Notes: generated from the letters alone by a model not told the origin. 64,000 bases of DNA from Stenopsyche tienmushanensis (GCA_008973525.1 WACJ01000520.1:186001-250000), one strand, 5' to 3'. Positions 45,363-58,334 are shown, numbered from the stretch's first letter. Made by a program: numbers and translations.

Positions 45363-47186
45363 ATGTCTTGGTTATTCGGATATGATTCGCCAAAGTCTCA
45401 GAATGTAGATAAATCAAATTCTGATGATACGGGAGCTGATGTTCCGCCTGATCTTAAAATGGATAAGATCGATAAAAAAGTTATTGAAGCATATCGCTTC
45501 GATTCGAGTGCTTTGGAAAGAGCTGCTGAAGCTGCTAGAGCGCTTGAAAAGTCAAAGCATTCAAAAGAAGCATTGGAATTGAGTAAAATGCAAGAAGTTA
45601 CGAGACAAAAAGAGCAATTAGCTAAAATTAAAGAATATGAAGCGCATATTGAGCAGTCTAAAGTAGAGCAAAAGAAGATCGATCATGAAGAAAGACGCAA
45701 GACATTACAGGAGGAAACTAAGCAACATCAAATGAGGGCTGAATATCAAGATAAAATAACAAAGAAGCGCTATGAAGAACAGCTGGCGCTCCAACAACAA
45801 GTACATGATAAAAACTTAAAGAAACAAGAGGAATCCGTCGCTAAACAAGAAGCTCTCCGCAAAGCGACAATAGAACACGAAATGGAACTCAGAGAAAAAA
45901 ATAAGCTCAAACTCATAGAAGCAGAGGCCAAAGCCAGAGCTAAAGCCGAGCGCGAAAACAGGGACATAACCCTCGAACAAATACGTCTCAAAGCACAAGA
46001 AAACAGAGTGACATTATTAGAGAGCATTAAAACCACAGGAAGTGTACTGGGATCAGGCTTCAATGCTCTACTTACAGACTGGGATAAAACTTTGATGTTC
46101 ATAGGAGGCTTCTCCGCTCTTGCACTCGGCGTATATACAGCAAAAGGAGCAACTAGCGTAACCGCTCGATATATCGAGGCTAGAATTGGCAAACCCACCC
46201 TTATTAACGAAACCTCAAGATTTTCCCTACTGGAATCGCTAAAGCATCCGATCATGACGTCGAAGCGTATGTACAATTATTATAAGCGCCCCAAAGACGC
46301 ACTGGCTGGCGTCATTCTGGAGCCGAAATTGGAAGAAAAATTAAGGGACGTCGCCATAGCGACAAAGAATACGAAACAAAATAAAGGCATGTACCGCAAT
46401 CTGCTCATGCACGGCCCTCCAGGGACGGGGAAGACTTTGTTTGCCAAAAAATTAGCCGCCCATTCCGGCATGGACTATGCCATCATGACCGGCGGCGACG
46501 TTGCACCAATGGGCAAAGAAGCCGTAGCTGCCATCCATAAAGTGTTCGATTGGTCCAATACGAGCAGAAAAGGAGTTCTGCTATTTATAGACGAAGCTGA
46601 TGCATTTCTACGCAAGCGATCGTCTGAGAGGATATCGGAAGATTTGCGAGCTGCCCTGAATGCATTCCTTTATAGAACTTCGGAGCAAAGTGGCACGTTT
46701 ATGCTAGTGCTGGCTTCGAATACGCCTCAACAATTCGATTCGGCGATAAATGACAGAGTAGACAAAATGATCGAGTTCGGTCTCCCGGGCTTGGAAGAAC
46801 GCGAGAGGCTTTTAAGGTATTACTTCGACAAATTCATATTGCATCCGGCAGTGGAAGGGCAGAAGCGGCTGAGGATCGATTATTTCGATTATGGTGCTCT
46901 TTGTCAGAGGATGGCTTCAATGACTGCCGGAATGTCTGGTAGGGCCATCAGCAAATTAGGTGTCGCTTGGCAGGCTGCAGCTTACGCCTCGGTTGATGGC
47001 GTGCTTACCGAGAAAATGGTCGTGGATATATGCGAAGAAGCGTTACGGGATCATCGCCTCAAAATGAAATGGTTATCGACTGAAGAGAGGTACCAAGGGA
47101 TGCCTCATTTGAATGCAGACAACCATAATCTGAGAGCAGATGGGAAGATTGAATCGAGTATCAACAAGGATGTAAATATCGTATAA
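45363..47186 (+). CDS. ATAD3A: ATAD3-type mitochondrial AAA+ ATPase (607 aa)
   Basis: Complete, uninterrupted coding exon. The start is placed at 45363 because MSWLFGYD is the hallmark N-terminus of ATAD3 proteins; the preceding 30 open codons are hydrophobic and follow intron-like sequence. Residues ~40-230 form a long charged coiled coil (the ATAD3 N-terminal domain). A membrane segment lies at ~244-260 ([15 protein letters not shown]). The AAA+ domain follows: Walker A GPPGTGKT 351-358, Walker [10 protein letters not shown] 405-413, sensor-1 Asn453, and Arg465 in the NDRVD arginine-finger region. Length fits the family (about 600 residues). ATAD3 sits in the mitochondrial inner membrane with the ATPase facing the matrix and is tied to nucleoid organisation, cristae and lipid handling; it is called bor in Drosophila. 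All catalytic motifs are intact, so the gene is probably functional. The coding sequence has no intron. AATAAA signals follow at 47248 and 47260. Confidence 0.95.
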   Translation: MSWLFGYDSPKSQNVDKSNSDDTGADVPPDLKMDKIDKKVIEAYRFDSSALERAAEAARALEKSKHSKEALELSKMQEVTRQKEQLAKIKEYEAHIEQSKVEQKKIDHEERRKTLQEETKQHQMRAEYQDKITKKRYEEQLALQQQVHDKNLKKQEESVAKQEALRKATIEHEMELREKNKLKLIEAEAKARAKAERENRDITLEQIRLKAQENRVTLLESIKTTGSVLGSGFNALLTDWDKTLMFIGGFSALALGVYTAKGATSVTARYIEARIGKPTLINETSRFSLLESLKHPIMTSKRMYNYYKRPKDALAGVILEPKLEEKLRDVAIATKNTKQNKGMYRNLLMHGPPGTGKTLFAKKLAAHSGMDYAIMTGGDVAPMGKEAVAAIHKVFDWSNTSRKGVLLFIDEADAFLRKRSSERISEDLRAALNAFLYRTSEQSGTFMLVLASNTPQQFDSAINDRVDKMIEFGLPGLEERERLLRYYFDKFILHPAVEGQKRLRIDYFDYGALCQRMASMTAGMSGRAISKLGVAWQAAAYASVDGVLTEKMVVDICEEALRDHRLKMKWLSTEERYQGMPHLNADNHNLRADGKIESSINKDVNIV

Positions 47187-47247
47187 AGTGGGTTTTCAAT
47201 GTGGGGTATTTAGGTCAAATGTTCTTATTATTCGTATGTTGGCGTTG

Positions 47248-47265
47248 AATAAATTACCTAATAAA
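47248..47265 (+). terminator. Polyadenylation signals of ATAD3
   Basis: Two AATAAA hexamers, at 47248-47253 and 47260-47265, lie 62-79 bases after the ATAD3 stop codon. They would give a very short 3'UTR. Confidence 0.6.
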
Positions 47266-50200
47266 TCGAATGCGATTTTTGTCCTTTTAACAGTATTAAT
47301 TTATTACTGTTGACTCAAATGCAAAATTGTTACAATTTATATTGTATAATTCAGAGAATAAATATCAAAAGTGCATTTGGAGTTTTTTTAATTTGTCATA
47401 TTTCATCTGTATTCATTATCACGGTTATTGGAATAGCCTCAATAATTATCAAGTTCCAAAATTGGACACCTATTTTGTTTTATTTTTGTTTTGAGATTTC
47501 CTTTGCTGATGATTATTTTTGACCTTAAAATATATTTTGATGATAAATGATGTATATTGGGATCATATTCGTAATTATTGATGGCATTTTCTTAGTGGAT
47601 TACTGTAAATAATTGGAAAAGAAGTATTTAATAGGAAATTTGATTGAGTAGTGCTGTCGTCATCACTTTTAAATGCATTTATAGCAGTGTTTTTTATCAC
47701 AATTTTTAACAATTTTGAATAACTGTGACTTTTGCACAAAAATATTGCTGTATCTCAAGTATGCATGCCAAGAGTCATTGCTTTTGTTCCAAATGGTTTT
47801 TGTCAACACTTTCTTCTCCCTTGTTATTTTTAGAAAGCAGGCTGTTATGAAGGATCGTAAAGCATCCCTATCTAAATACGAAGATTAAAAAAATTAATAC
47901 CTGGTTTAATTTATTGAATGTAAAGCAACGTTAAATCTCGTTATCTCTCAATTCTTATTGGTTTATATATTTTCGATCATTTTTTTCCTTTTCCCTTTAT
48001 TTGTGCGGTTTAAAATGCAAGTAATATAAATAAAATTGTAACATCGAATTGATATATTCGTATAATCAAATTGGGTCATGGTACTAAAAAACGCCAGTTA
48101 AATTCGCTTCCATAAAATATTAGTTTCGATTTGCATTCGAAGGAGTCCAATTTATTAAAGTCTACCTAGTCACATTAAAAGATAAGACCGACAGAAAAAA
48201 GCAAATACAAGGATAAATTAACCAAATAAAATTACAACTGCTGACCTAGAACAAAGGCTTCAAAATAATTCAAAAGTCCCAGCACAACCTTAAATCGCTT
48301 TATCAGGCCCGACTAATAGCTTGACAAATAACTTCATTTAAAATCGAGCCTGTTCTCAAGCGCCCCATACAAAGCCCTGCGAGACCTGATAAATCTCGAA
48401 AAGAGGATCAAAAGTAGTCTATCTTGATAAAACCTAACTCCAGCAGTATTAAAGTTTGGTCCCAGAGTCACGAATGCAGCCCAGACTAATGCATTAGCTG
48501 ATAAAAAATAGCGGCGCACAAAGTTTTTCCCGAGTACAATGCTTCGGACTTTTTTCCCCAAGGGTTGTCGTTAGCAAATGAAGTGGAATGAATGAGCCAC
48601 CCTTTTTGTTAAGGCGACGATGGGTTTGTGGCTGCCATTAGGGCGGATTACTTTACCACAATCACAATTCACAAGTTTCTACACTATCCCTTGTTAAATT
48701 CGTACAAGACCCCCCTCGAGCATTAAAATATCGTTCCTCTCCACAAAGTGTTTCAATCAGAGAAAGCTTTTGTGAAATAAACTAAAAAATCCACTCGCAG
48801 CAAAATTTTCCTGCAATTCAATTTCAGATATGCTCAACGAGTCATGGATAGTAAAAAGTACAGAAGCAAAAATGTTAAGCCAACTCTAATAATTTTTAAG
48901 GAAAAATTGCATACGTTTTTTAATCATGAAACCAATCATTATCTTGAAGTAAATGAGTAATATCCATATGAGATATTTTTTAATATAGAATATTATCATG
49001 AATAGAAATATTTGAGTATTAAAATTGTACTATATTATAACATAACAAAATGACTTATATCATTTAACAAAACGTCAATTGCAAATACTATACAATGATA
49101 ACATCTAGGCGTCACATTTAGATTATCCTATATATAAAAGTAAGAAAAATAAGTTTCGATCTTCAATTAATTAAAATTAACGATTCGTTTATATTATTAA
49201 TATATATAATCCTAAATTTATAACAATGATACTATACAGATGATTCTACAGGATTTATAAAAGCAAAGAAAATGCTCTCAAGTCTGTATTTTTCACTAAT
49301 AAGAAGATACCGCATGAAGAAGATTATGTTAATTTATACATGTCTGCTATATTATTTTACATCAACCCTCTCCTTAATATTTTTAAAGATTTATTATAAT
49401 AATATTATTTTTGCAAGTATCTAATGCCATGTGTATATTCAAGAATTGCGATTATCAATTAAATTTCAAATAATATTTGTAGGTACATTGTATTGATGAA
49501 ATTAATTAATGTTACCTGGAAGAATGCCTTATATGGTAGTATTATACAAATTTAAATTTGCTATATTATTAGTAGCTAAATTTTATGAAAGTCATATCTG
49601 TTTAAGTTCATTTGAAGATGGCAATACGTTTCCTTAGATTTTTCATTGATTTCTACATACAATTAAGCTATGATAAAATTATCTGAATAGGGATGAAAAG
49701 AAGTAAAATTTCTCTATGTCTCTATTTAATCATCTCAGCATTTACCTTTCAATCGAATACATTAATGATTTCCATCTTCAAAATATATTGGTACATTTTT
49801 TTTTAATTCATCTAAAAATATCCCATCTCTAGAAATATCTGCGAAATTTGCAAATATCAAAGTTTCCAAATGAAATCATCATAATGCACATTTTGGATAA
49901 ATTGCGCAATAAATTTAATTACAAACATAATTTTGGCATGCCGTTTAAAATTTATGCCATCAAATGCAATCTTTCCTTCATCTTATCAATACGTCCCTCT
50001 TTGGTTCCCTTTAAAGCCCCATAAATTACTTGCTCTATAACTTTGGATGTTATCTCGCGCATCAACTCCTCTGACATTAAGATAAAAAGCACTCCGTCCC
50101 TCGAATAAATTCCGATAACGAAAAATATTTAAAAGCATAGAGCGCCGTCCATATTTTATACGCAATTCGCTAAATTCCAGCCCGCCAATTACGAGTAAAA

Positions 50201-51062
50201 ACCCGGAGCGTGAAACCAATTTAGGAATGGCGGATTGCACCATGAATTATGAAATTGTGAATGCCACTAATAAACTATGGACATCGAAAGAGAAATTTTA
50301 AAATGGACGCCTGAAAATGGGTCGCTTAATGCGATTAATGTAGTTGGGGAATTAAAGTGGTTTTGACATGTAAACTAATTGGATTAATGAATTGCAATCG
50401 TAGGTTAAAGCCGCATTCGGAATATTCATGTGCTATAAGTGTTGACCATAAACGAATATTCTATTTGCTTCATAAATACAAATCGTTTCATTTTTACATA
50501 TAAAATTGTTCGCCAGAATCGGACTTAATAGGTAAATGTGAAAATCGTGGCGCCATATTGGCGATACACCGCGACGTAATATTAGACAGTCTTACGTCTC
50601 TTTAAATTTATTGTATTTATGATGCGTACATAAACTGCAGATAAATGGCAGTAATGTAAATATTTGGTACCCCGCGAAGAAACTGCCTCAGAATATTTTA
50701 TGCAAAATTTACATGACCTATACAAGTCTCGGTTGCTCATATTATATCAAAAATGTACCTCCGAGTTTGTCACATATCCTGGTGAATAAACACTTCGTTT
50801 GAAGATGAATCTCCTTATTCAAGCTTGCAGGATAAATTTATCCTATGCGAAATATATGTAAACCTCAATCCACAATTCCGCAACTGGAGGTACGAGATGT
50901 TAAGAATATTTATTAATGCTTACATTGGTTGTTGAATACTCCGAAATGAGATTATCTTCTTGGTTATTAAAATTGGAAGCATTTAAAAAAGTATATTTAG
51001 ACTTTTGTTATAAACCAAAAAAGTTGTGGAACACTTCCCTATGTTGTGTTGTGTTAATGTAC
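47266..51062. other. Intergenic, no gene recognised
   Basis: AT-rich. Slightly GC-richer stretches at 48300-48720 and 49980-50240 contain minus-strand ORFs of 75 and 85 codons that match nothing known. Confidence 0.5.
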
Positions 51063-51130
51063 GTGTCCCCAACCGATGGGTTGCAACTCCCGAGGGATTA
51101 CAAAAGGTTATATAAGGGATCACCAACTAT
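51063..51130 (+). repeat. Possible hAT (Charlie-like) terminal fragment
   Basis: The sequence CCCCAACCGATGGGTTGCAA and the following CTCCCGAGGG resemble hAT termini of the 'TTCTCAACCTGTGGGTCGCGACCCC' type. Only one end is visible. The 96-codon ORF at 50916-51206 runs across it and is therefore probably not a gene. Confidence 0.35.
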
Positions 51131-54100
51131 TAAAAAGTCAATCGAAAAAATATTTAACAACAATAATAATCTGATATTTATGATTTTAGTAATCAGCAGA
51201 TCATAATCAAAAGATTGATAAAAATTTTACTTAGATAATTATGAGAAATATTAAATAATTCATATCGAAATCCTTAGATGAAAAAATACATATTCTTAAA
51301 TTGCGATGAATATCTTCAAACTTAATATTCGTTTCGCTCGAAGGAAGTTTTTGAGTTCATTTGAAGATTAAGATGACATTTTAAAACATCTTGAATTCCT
51401 TGGAAAATAAATTCAGCGTTGATTACTTGAGTTTACGAGATAAAAGTTTTGAATGCAGCCAGTACTCCTGGTTAATCACAGGATTCATTCCTGGTTCTGC
51501 TACATTAAAATGAGATCATATTAACTATTTAAAAATTTATTTCAATTTGAATAAAAGGCAATAATTTGTATATAAATAATACATTTAAAATACCATTAGT
51601 ATCGGCTATTTTTAAAGTCTGCGTTCATCAACAAATCAACTTTCTGAAGTAATACAAAACATAACAAAAAGGTTCATTTTCATCATAAATTATTAATATT
51701 TTATTACCCTCAAGTGCTTGAAATACAAAAAGCCATCATCAAATTTCTTCATGCAAAAGGCAAAAAATCAAGTTAAGCCCGTCGTCAAATGTTTGAAGTT
51801 TTCTCGCGTGTATAATCAATGAAAATGAATTTGGAACCCTTGTTTTGACCCTTTAACCCATTTAGAATCAATTATTTTCCAGTGGAGTAAACATGTCCTC
51901 AAAGAAAAACTGGTGGAGTTTTTCATGAAATGGATCAAACGATGTCAATCATATTTTTATATAAATACATAGATTATGAAATATTATATAAATGAGGGAA
52001 ACAATGTGAATTTGTGCCAAATTCAAAGGTTATCCGATTACAAAATTACCTTTGATTTTAAATCAAAAGAATAAGAATACATACAATTCTTGGTAACATT
52101 TGGAAACAATCTTAAATGCTTTTATATGGCTCTGAAGGTAAAAATATATATTAAAAAGCATCGGTTTTATAAGATCTTGTATTCAAAGTAGGAATGGGAT
52201 GTTTTTGCAAACGAGATGAATCCTGTTCATAAATATTTGAAAGATGCGGTTATGGCTTATTGACATCATTGTTTAATCAAATCTATACCAAACTCTTACA
52301 GAATTAATACAAAATTAAAAATTAATAGACAGTGAACGAATTGGATGTTTTGAGCATCACATCCAACCAGGGAAAAAATCCATCAATTTATTCATCAGAG
52401 TGTAAATGAGGATAAAAATATGGAAGTTTATGAACACTCTGAACGTGAATAACTATAGATGTCTTAAGAAGATCCCCATCTCAAGTTTTAAGTCCAGTTT
52501 AACTATAAAAACGTTATTTTGTGGACTTTACAGATGTGAAAAGAAAAATATTAATAGTGAAAATAGTTTTCTATTCTTGTAAATTTCATCCCAATATAGC
52601 AATTACTCATGGAAATAATTGAAAGCAAATAGTCAACTACGTACAGATTAAGGTTGTGATCTTCTTATGTAATTATTTCAGCTGCGATGGACGATGGACC
52701 TAAACAAGAAATCGAAGGGTAGTTTTATTTACTGCAATCCAATTGGATATTCATTGCTCATTTCTGGATTACGTGACACGTTTACCCTATTTGAAATTCC
52801 CTCGACCGAATTACATCGCAATATAAGGATGTGGTATAATTCGGATAATCGGAGATCGAAAACTTGAGGTTGCACTATACTTAAATGGTAAGAAAAGTCC
52901 AAAACAATTTTTTCGGAATGCATAAACTGTATTTTGATCCCGTTGAATTTTATTAAAATTTTAAATATATACCTTAAGGCGTACCAAAATATTTTTTGGG
53001 TTTTAAATGTTGGCTTGTATGTGTATAAATTTATTTATTTTATTTCAGAAGATAATAGGCCCCATAACGACCATTCAGAGAGCCTATGCTATTAACTCAG
53101 GGCTCATCGCCAAAGAACAATCTTTCTGTGGTGCTCTTTGAAGTTTTATTCTCTGAATTATGAAGCATATTTCATACAAAATAAGACAAGGCAACATTTA
53201 AAACATGTTTCTTTTGAAAATTACATATGAAAACATCATACACCGGGCGTTTTCAAATATGAAGGTTGGAAGGGAAAAAATTGTACGAAATCGCAAAAAC
53301 ACCCCAATGATATAATAACAAAATTAACTGAAATTCGATAGAAAATGAAACACATAGGCATGGAATGAAAAAGCACCTTAAATGGCTTTACAAGCGACCT
53401 GTAACGCGTTGTTTTACCCCATAACAATGGCTCGTTTTTCCCATACGCCGTCATTAACGAACACCTTCTAATGAGTCAGATAGGAATCTTTCAGGTGGTG
53501 ACAAAAGCTCATGGTTTATTTTAGGGCCCCGTCATGTCAACCGGCTGCTTTTATATTGTTATGCCAGGCATAACCACGCCTTCTACGAGCCTCCGTGTTT
53601 TCGAACGGATTGGTTCGAAACCACTTAATTTTAACGATATTAATAAATTTCTTCCCCCCCCGAAGGCTCGGAGGCCTAAATTCGATATAAAAATCCAAAA
53701 TTGGATGGAAGGGCTTTAAATTTTGTATGTATTTAGATCAAAGCCGGGTTAAAAAATGCTTTTTCAATACAAAGGCAAATGCTTTTTTCGGATCTGTATT
53801 TATGGTCGTAATATTTAAATACAACGAATACGCTTTTATTTTCGGCTTAATTTTTCGAAACAAATACGAAAAATTAATAAATCAATAGCATACTAGTTGA
53901 TGATACAAATTTACCAGACCAAGTGTTAATTAATGTATTTTAATTTAGCTATCAAAACGCTAATAACAACATATTTATATCAATTTATTTGATTTTTATT
54001 GTGCTTTATAGTTGATATTTCTTTTAAGAATAGACATGTAAGTAATAACTATTTTGCTGATTTTAATTGAGATAGGCAAAAATATTTTCACAGTGTAAAA

Positions 54101-55861
54101 GTTAAGCGGGTAGATTTGATTTCATTGGATTTTATAAACTATTTTTGAGCCACTCATCTCCCTTATTTAGATGGCTCTAAAAATAATCAGATGCTGTCAG
54201 AGGTTCAATATGAGAAGTCTTTATGGTTGTGTCATCTGCGAATATTTGCGAACAATGTTCGTTCTTAGCGTTTTAGACAGGTTTCATGTACACAAATTAC
54301 ATTATATTGGACCAATAACGTTGCCCTGCGGTATTTCGAATTTGATCGGAAGCAATTTCATAGATATTGATCACATAACAATTTAAATGGTATTGTTATC
54401 CATTTTCTCTAATAATTTTCAAAAAAGAGTTATTTGAGATTTACAACAGAATTTTTCAAAAATTTGGAGCACGAGTTGCCACAAAAATAAAAATACTTTC
54501 TCTGTTCATTATTTTTTTTTACAAATAATTGCTTCTGGATTTTTTAACTTCCGATCTTAAGAAATAATTATATATATATTTTTATGAAAAATCATATATT
54601 TTTTTCCAAGCTATTTAAAATGCCATAAAAATTTTCCATTTTAAAATTAAAGGCTCCATAAAATACTCGCGTCAAACTCCAGCTGCAAGACTGAAATAAT
54701 GAGATATTTTTTTCAGCTTAAAGCTTAAGTTATGTCAAAGAAAAATGCGCTAGTTTGAAACCAAAAAAATCATTCAATGAATAGACTCGGTAAGAAATTA
54801 TGCATTTTATTTATATAAGTATATAGAAAGCTGATGAAAAAGTTCGTAGCTTAAGTATAATCAGAATATTTTCATAATATTAAGCTGAAAAAGTAGTAGA
54901 GCTTGTTGAAGAAAAGTTGTGCTTTAATTACTAGATTTGTGTTTGATTGCATAAATTGCTATTTTTACAAATAAATTAGCATGATTATTGGTTGTAAATC
55001 TAATTCTAATGGTTTTAGCTATTTCATTAATGATAATCTTCGACTAAAGTACTACAAAATCTAAAAAAATAAAATTATAGATTTTATTTAAAACTCCTCT
55101 ATTTTTAAAATAGGTTTGGCAACTATGATGCTTATGAAAGATATATTTAGGATCGCTAAGGATCTTAAAACTTAGATAAGCTCGAATAGCTCGAGTAAGG
55201 TGAGTCTTACGACTCATATGGCTTATTATCTAGAGCGTTCAAATGATATTGGATTTTGTAGACTTTAATCGGGGAATCCAAAAATTCTAAATCTGAAATC
55301 AAGTAATCATCAAAAATTATCTATGAATAAATCTAGAGAAATATTACTTGTTATCAAAACGCCCAATAGCGCATGAAAAATTAAATCAACAAAATATAGA
55401 ACCCAATGAAAGTTTCTCGATAAGAAATTATAAAAATAAGTATGTAAATATAAAAGCAGGTCTTACAAACAAACATTGTAATTTACTTAAAGATTTATGA
55501 CTTTTTTAACAATTGTATACCTTTCACGATAGAATAAAACCAAGCGCTACCTTCAACCGAATGAAAGAAAAATGAATTCTTAATACACATAATCGGAGAC
55601 CCAAAATACCCTTTTTTCAAATTTAAATTCAGAGTTAAAATTGGAATCTAATATTAACCGAGATGTCAGCTTAAGAATTATTGAACAAGATCGACAGGAT
55701 TATAACAAGACTAACTGTCGAGATGGTCCCCAACAGCCAATCTTTTTTAAGGACTCATTGTTAATCTACTTGATGCCATCTGTAATTTTATTTATAAGAT
55801 TACAATATTTTTATGTATTTATAATATTTCCAAATTAAAGAGATTTTAAAGAAAAAAAAAA
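51131..55861. other. Long AT-rich stretch, no gene recognised
   Basis: No exon or repeat supported other than the 57-bp dispersed repeat at 53052-53108. The ORFs at 52729-52923, 53236-53454 (minus), 53534-53719, 54171-54386 and 55641-55838 (plus) show no family resemblance. I looked specifically for further Dscam immunoglobulin exons on the minus strand and saw none. Confidence 0.5.
53052..53108 (+). repeat. 57-bp dispersed repeat, copy 2
   Basis: Partner of 22438-22494, same orientation, 46 of 57 matches counted by eye. Confidence 0.5.
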
Positions 55862-55887
55862 TTAGGGTGTCCCATAAGTTTCTTTCG
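55862..55887 (+). repeat. Mariner terminal inverted repeat (3' end of the pseudogene)
   Basis: TTAGGGTGTCCCATAAGTTT followed by CTTTCG, typical of mariner ends. It lies 48 bp beyond the transposase stop. The matching 5' TIR is absent, so the element is 5'-truncated. Confidence 0.6.
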
Positions 55888-55935
55888 TTTTCATATTAAG
55901 AAAAAAATAAACAATAATTTGTATCACATCAAAAT

Positions 55936-56448
55936 TTATTGAATAATATATGATTCATTCTGTTCTATCACCTTTCTCCATCTCTCCAGAAGTCTCATAA
56001 TGCCTTCTTGCCAAGATTTCCCAGGTTTGTTGGCAAAATATTGATCAAGGTACATTTTTATATCATTTTTTGAATTAATTTTTTTACCACGTAAAGATTT
56101 TTTTAATGAAAGAAATAAATAATAATCTGAAGGGGCAATATCCGGAGAGTATGGAAGATGAGTTAAAACATCCCAGTCAAATGATAATAATTTATTTCTG
56201 ACGAGCAAAAACACATGACGCCTGGCGTTATTGTGATGAAAAACAACGCCTCGTCTGTTCGCTAATTCTGGCCTTTTTCAGGCAATTGCATCCTTTAGAT
56301 TGTCTAGTTGGAAACAATATTTTGTTGAATTGATGGTTTCACCTCGCTGAAGTAGCTCATAATAAACTACCCCCTTCCAGTCCCACCAAATGCATAGCAA
56401 AACTTTTTTTGGATGTAGGCCAGGTTTGGCTACAGTTAAAGCTTCTGT
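55936..56448 (-). pseudogene. Mariner (DD34D) transposase, 5'-truncated
   Basis: A single minus-strand frame runs from 56448 to the stop near 55936 with one internal TGA (56278-56280). It reads KVLLCIWWDWKGVVYYELL (first-Asp region), then PELANRRGVVFHHNNARRH, then WDVLTHLPYSPDIAPSDYYL (third catalytic Asp, 34-residue type) and a normal C-terminus. In functional mariners the middle block is HQDNARPH; here the catalytic Asp codon is AAT (Asn) at 56230-56232, so the enzyme would be dead even without the stop. The N-terminal DNA-binding half and the 5' TIR are missing. Only one stop and no frameshift in about 170 codons makes this one of the younger transposase remnants here. The apparent ORF start at 56214 is a GTG codon inside the frame. 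Confidence 0.85.
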
Positions 56449-58147
56449 ACATTTGATCCGAAATTAAGAGAGATTCATTTTATTCAAATTTGATCATAAA
56501 TTGTGATTAGTCCTAAGTTTTTTCCAATGACGTACATATTGTTTTGGCTTGTATTTTTTATACAAAATAAAATAAACTTTATTTATATATCCATCCAAAT
56601 GTTATTAATTTGACAAAACGCATGTATTTCTGGTACTAATTAAAATCTAAATGTTCTATTGGCAAACAAATCGATATTACGTGCTTCAAGATACATTGTT
56701 GACTTACCACTTGACTTATAAAATACTCGCCATAACGTCATATTCAAGGAGCAAATTATTAAATTTACAATTTAAAATATACATTTTGATTTTTTTTCTT
56801 CATTATTTTCTAAATAGAATATATTATAAGTGAATTTTATTATGCCCATCATCAACACCTGGGTAGCGGACGATTTGAGGCAACAAAATACATTACTGAA
56901 AAAATCACCCGATGAAAAAAAGGGAAGCAGAACGAAATGCACGATATTAGATTTTCCCCATTACGATGTCTGTATAAAAAATCTACCCTTGCATGCGTTG
57001 GGCGGAAAATTCGAAATTGAAATTTCCATAAGATTTCCGACATTGGAAATACAGCATGATGAATAAGAATTGGTTACAATGTATTGTTTCAGTTTATTAA
57101 ACAATATTCAATAGTTTCAAACAAAAGTATAAGAATATTAAGAAACATGTGTTGTTACTCGATTTTTTTAAAAATGAAACTGATTTTCTTGAAAGAACTA
57201 AATTATGATTTAATTCGGCTATAATTAATACAAAGAAACTGCATTTTAAAGTTAAAAATTTTAACACATCATTCAGCACTCAAATTGGACTAATTGATAT
57301 TAAATTTAGACGATATTCTTCATATTTTGAATGTAAGTGTTATACAAGTAATCTTTATTAGCATATATGCTAATAAAAACATATCTGAAATGTTAAAAAA
57401 CATGAAATACTCAATCATTCATCCTGATTGCTCGTTATAAACGTGATCTTATTATGAACGTCCGATTATTTTTTATTGTATCTAATTTCAATAATTTAAT
57501 TTTTTAATATTTATTCATACATTTCATTTATTCTTTCACTCTCTCTACTGTAATCTTTTCATGTGAAGAATGTCTCCTAGTTAATTTCATCTTCGTCATG
57601 TTTAAATTTGGTAAGCACGTATAATACATAAATATCAAGCAACTGGGTTATCTATTGTAATAGTTTCAAAAAATAAAAACTTGATACATAGAATTTCAGA
57701 AGGAAATTTTGCTTCATATAGCCTTCAAATTCCTTCAGCAATCTCTTTGATTAATACTTAATAAAATGAAAATAAAGCTTTAAAATCTGTTATCTTGCTC
57801 TATTTTTATTGTCTGTATCTTTTTTCACTTCTGAATGGCTTAATTTTTGTTATTCTTCAAATATTTTTCAATAAAAATGATTAAAGAAAGACCAAAATTT
57901 ATTCATCATCCTAATGCATAAAAAAATTATTATGATACTATTACTAAAAACTGATTTATCCCTGTTTATAAAATATTAACGGTTTATTGACTTTGATTTT
58001 CGCCTGTATGAAATATTGATCGTATGAAAAGTTATTTAAAAAAGTTTTCAACTAGGAATATAAGGACCTTATATAAATTAATGTGGTTTTTATTGGTTTT
58101 TGAGCTCATTTTGGTACATTTGAAATATAAAATAATTTTTCACTTAC
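56449..58147. other. AT-rich, probably intron of the Dscam-family gene
   Basis: No exon recognised. ORFs at 56830-57066 and 56852-57043 overlap on opposite strands and are unrecognised. As the Dscam-family exon ends at 58148 with a splice donor, at least the adjoining part must be intron. Confidence 0.5.
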
Positions 58148-58334
58148 CGGAGTCCAGGTATCGTCCCGACTATGGTACCGTCGACGAGGTGCCAGGATAT
58201 GGTGGGTGGTGGAAAACCATGTGCAGAACATGGTGCACTAGCGCCTGTGCTGTTGCTGAAAATAAGACGCGACGGTGGCTCCTGAAGAAAAACAGGACCG
58301 TGATCTTGTCCATTGCAAACCTTCCACTCCAATC
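58148..58334 (-). CDS. Dscam-family gene, N-terminal Ig1 exon (partial gene)
   Basis: A 187-bp minus-strand exon with a clean acceptor (TTTTATTGTTACAG before 58334) and donor (GTAAGTG, 58141-58147). The in-frame product includes GPVFLQEPPSRLIFSNSTGA, then PCSAHGFPPPTISWHLVDG and TIVGTIPGLR. This is the first half of the first immunoglobulin domain of insect Dscam proteins: the GP(V)F-x-x-EPP/FSNSTG opening, the first Ig Cys, the core Trp, and the DGT-x-V-x-x-x-PGLR end are all there. The exon starts with two bases of a split codon and ends with two bases of another, so it needs partners on both sides. Dscam proteins are neuronal and immune cell-surface adhesion receptors. The paralogue (Dscam1, 2, 3 or 4) is not resolved. 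No other exon was recognised in the window. Confidence 0.85.

Noticed and set aside
45770..46276. 168-codon minus-strand ORF, rich in Ser and Leu
   Set aside because: It is the antisense shadow of the charged coiled-coil part of ATAD3, whose sense frame is clearly real.
50916..51206. 96-codon plus-strand ORF
   Set aside because: It crosses a hAT-like terminal sequence and ends in low-complexity Asn codons, so a gene is unlikely.
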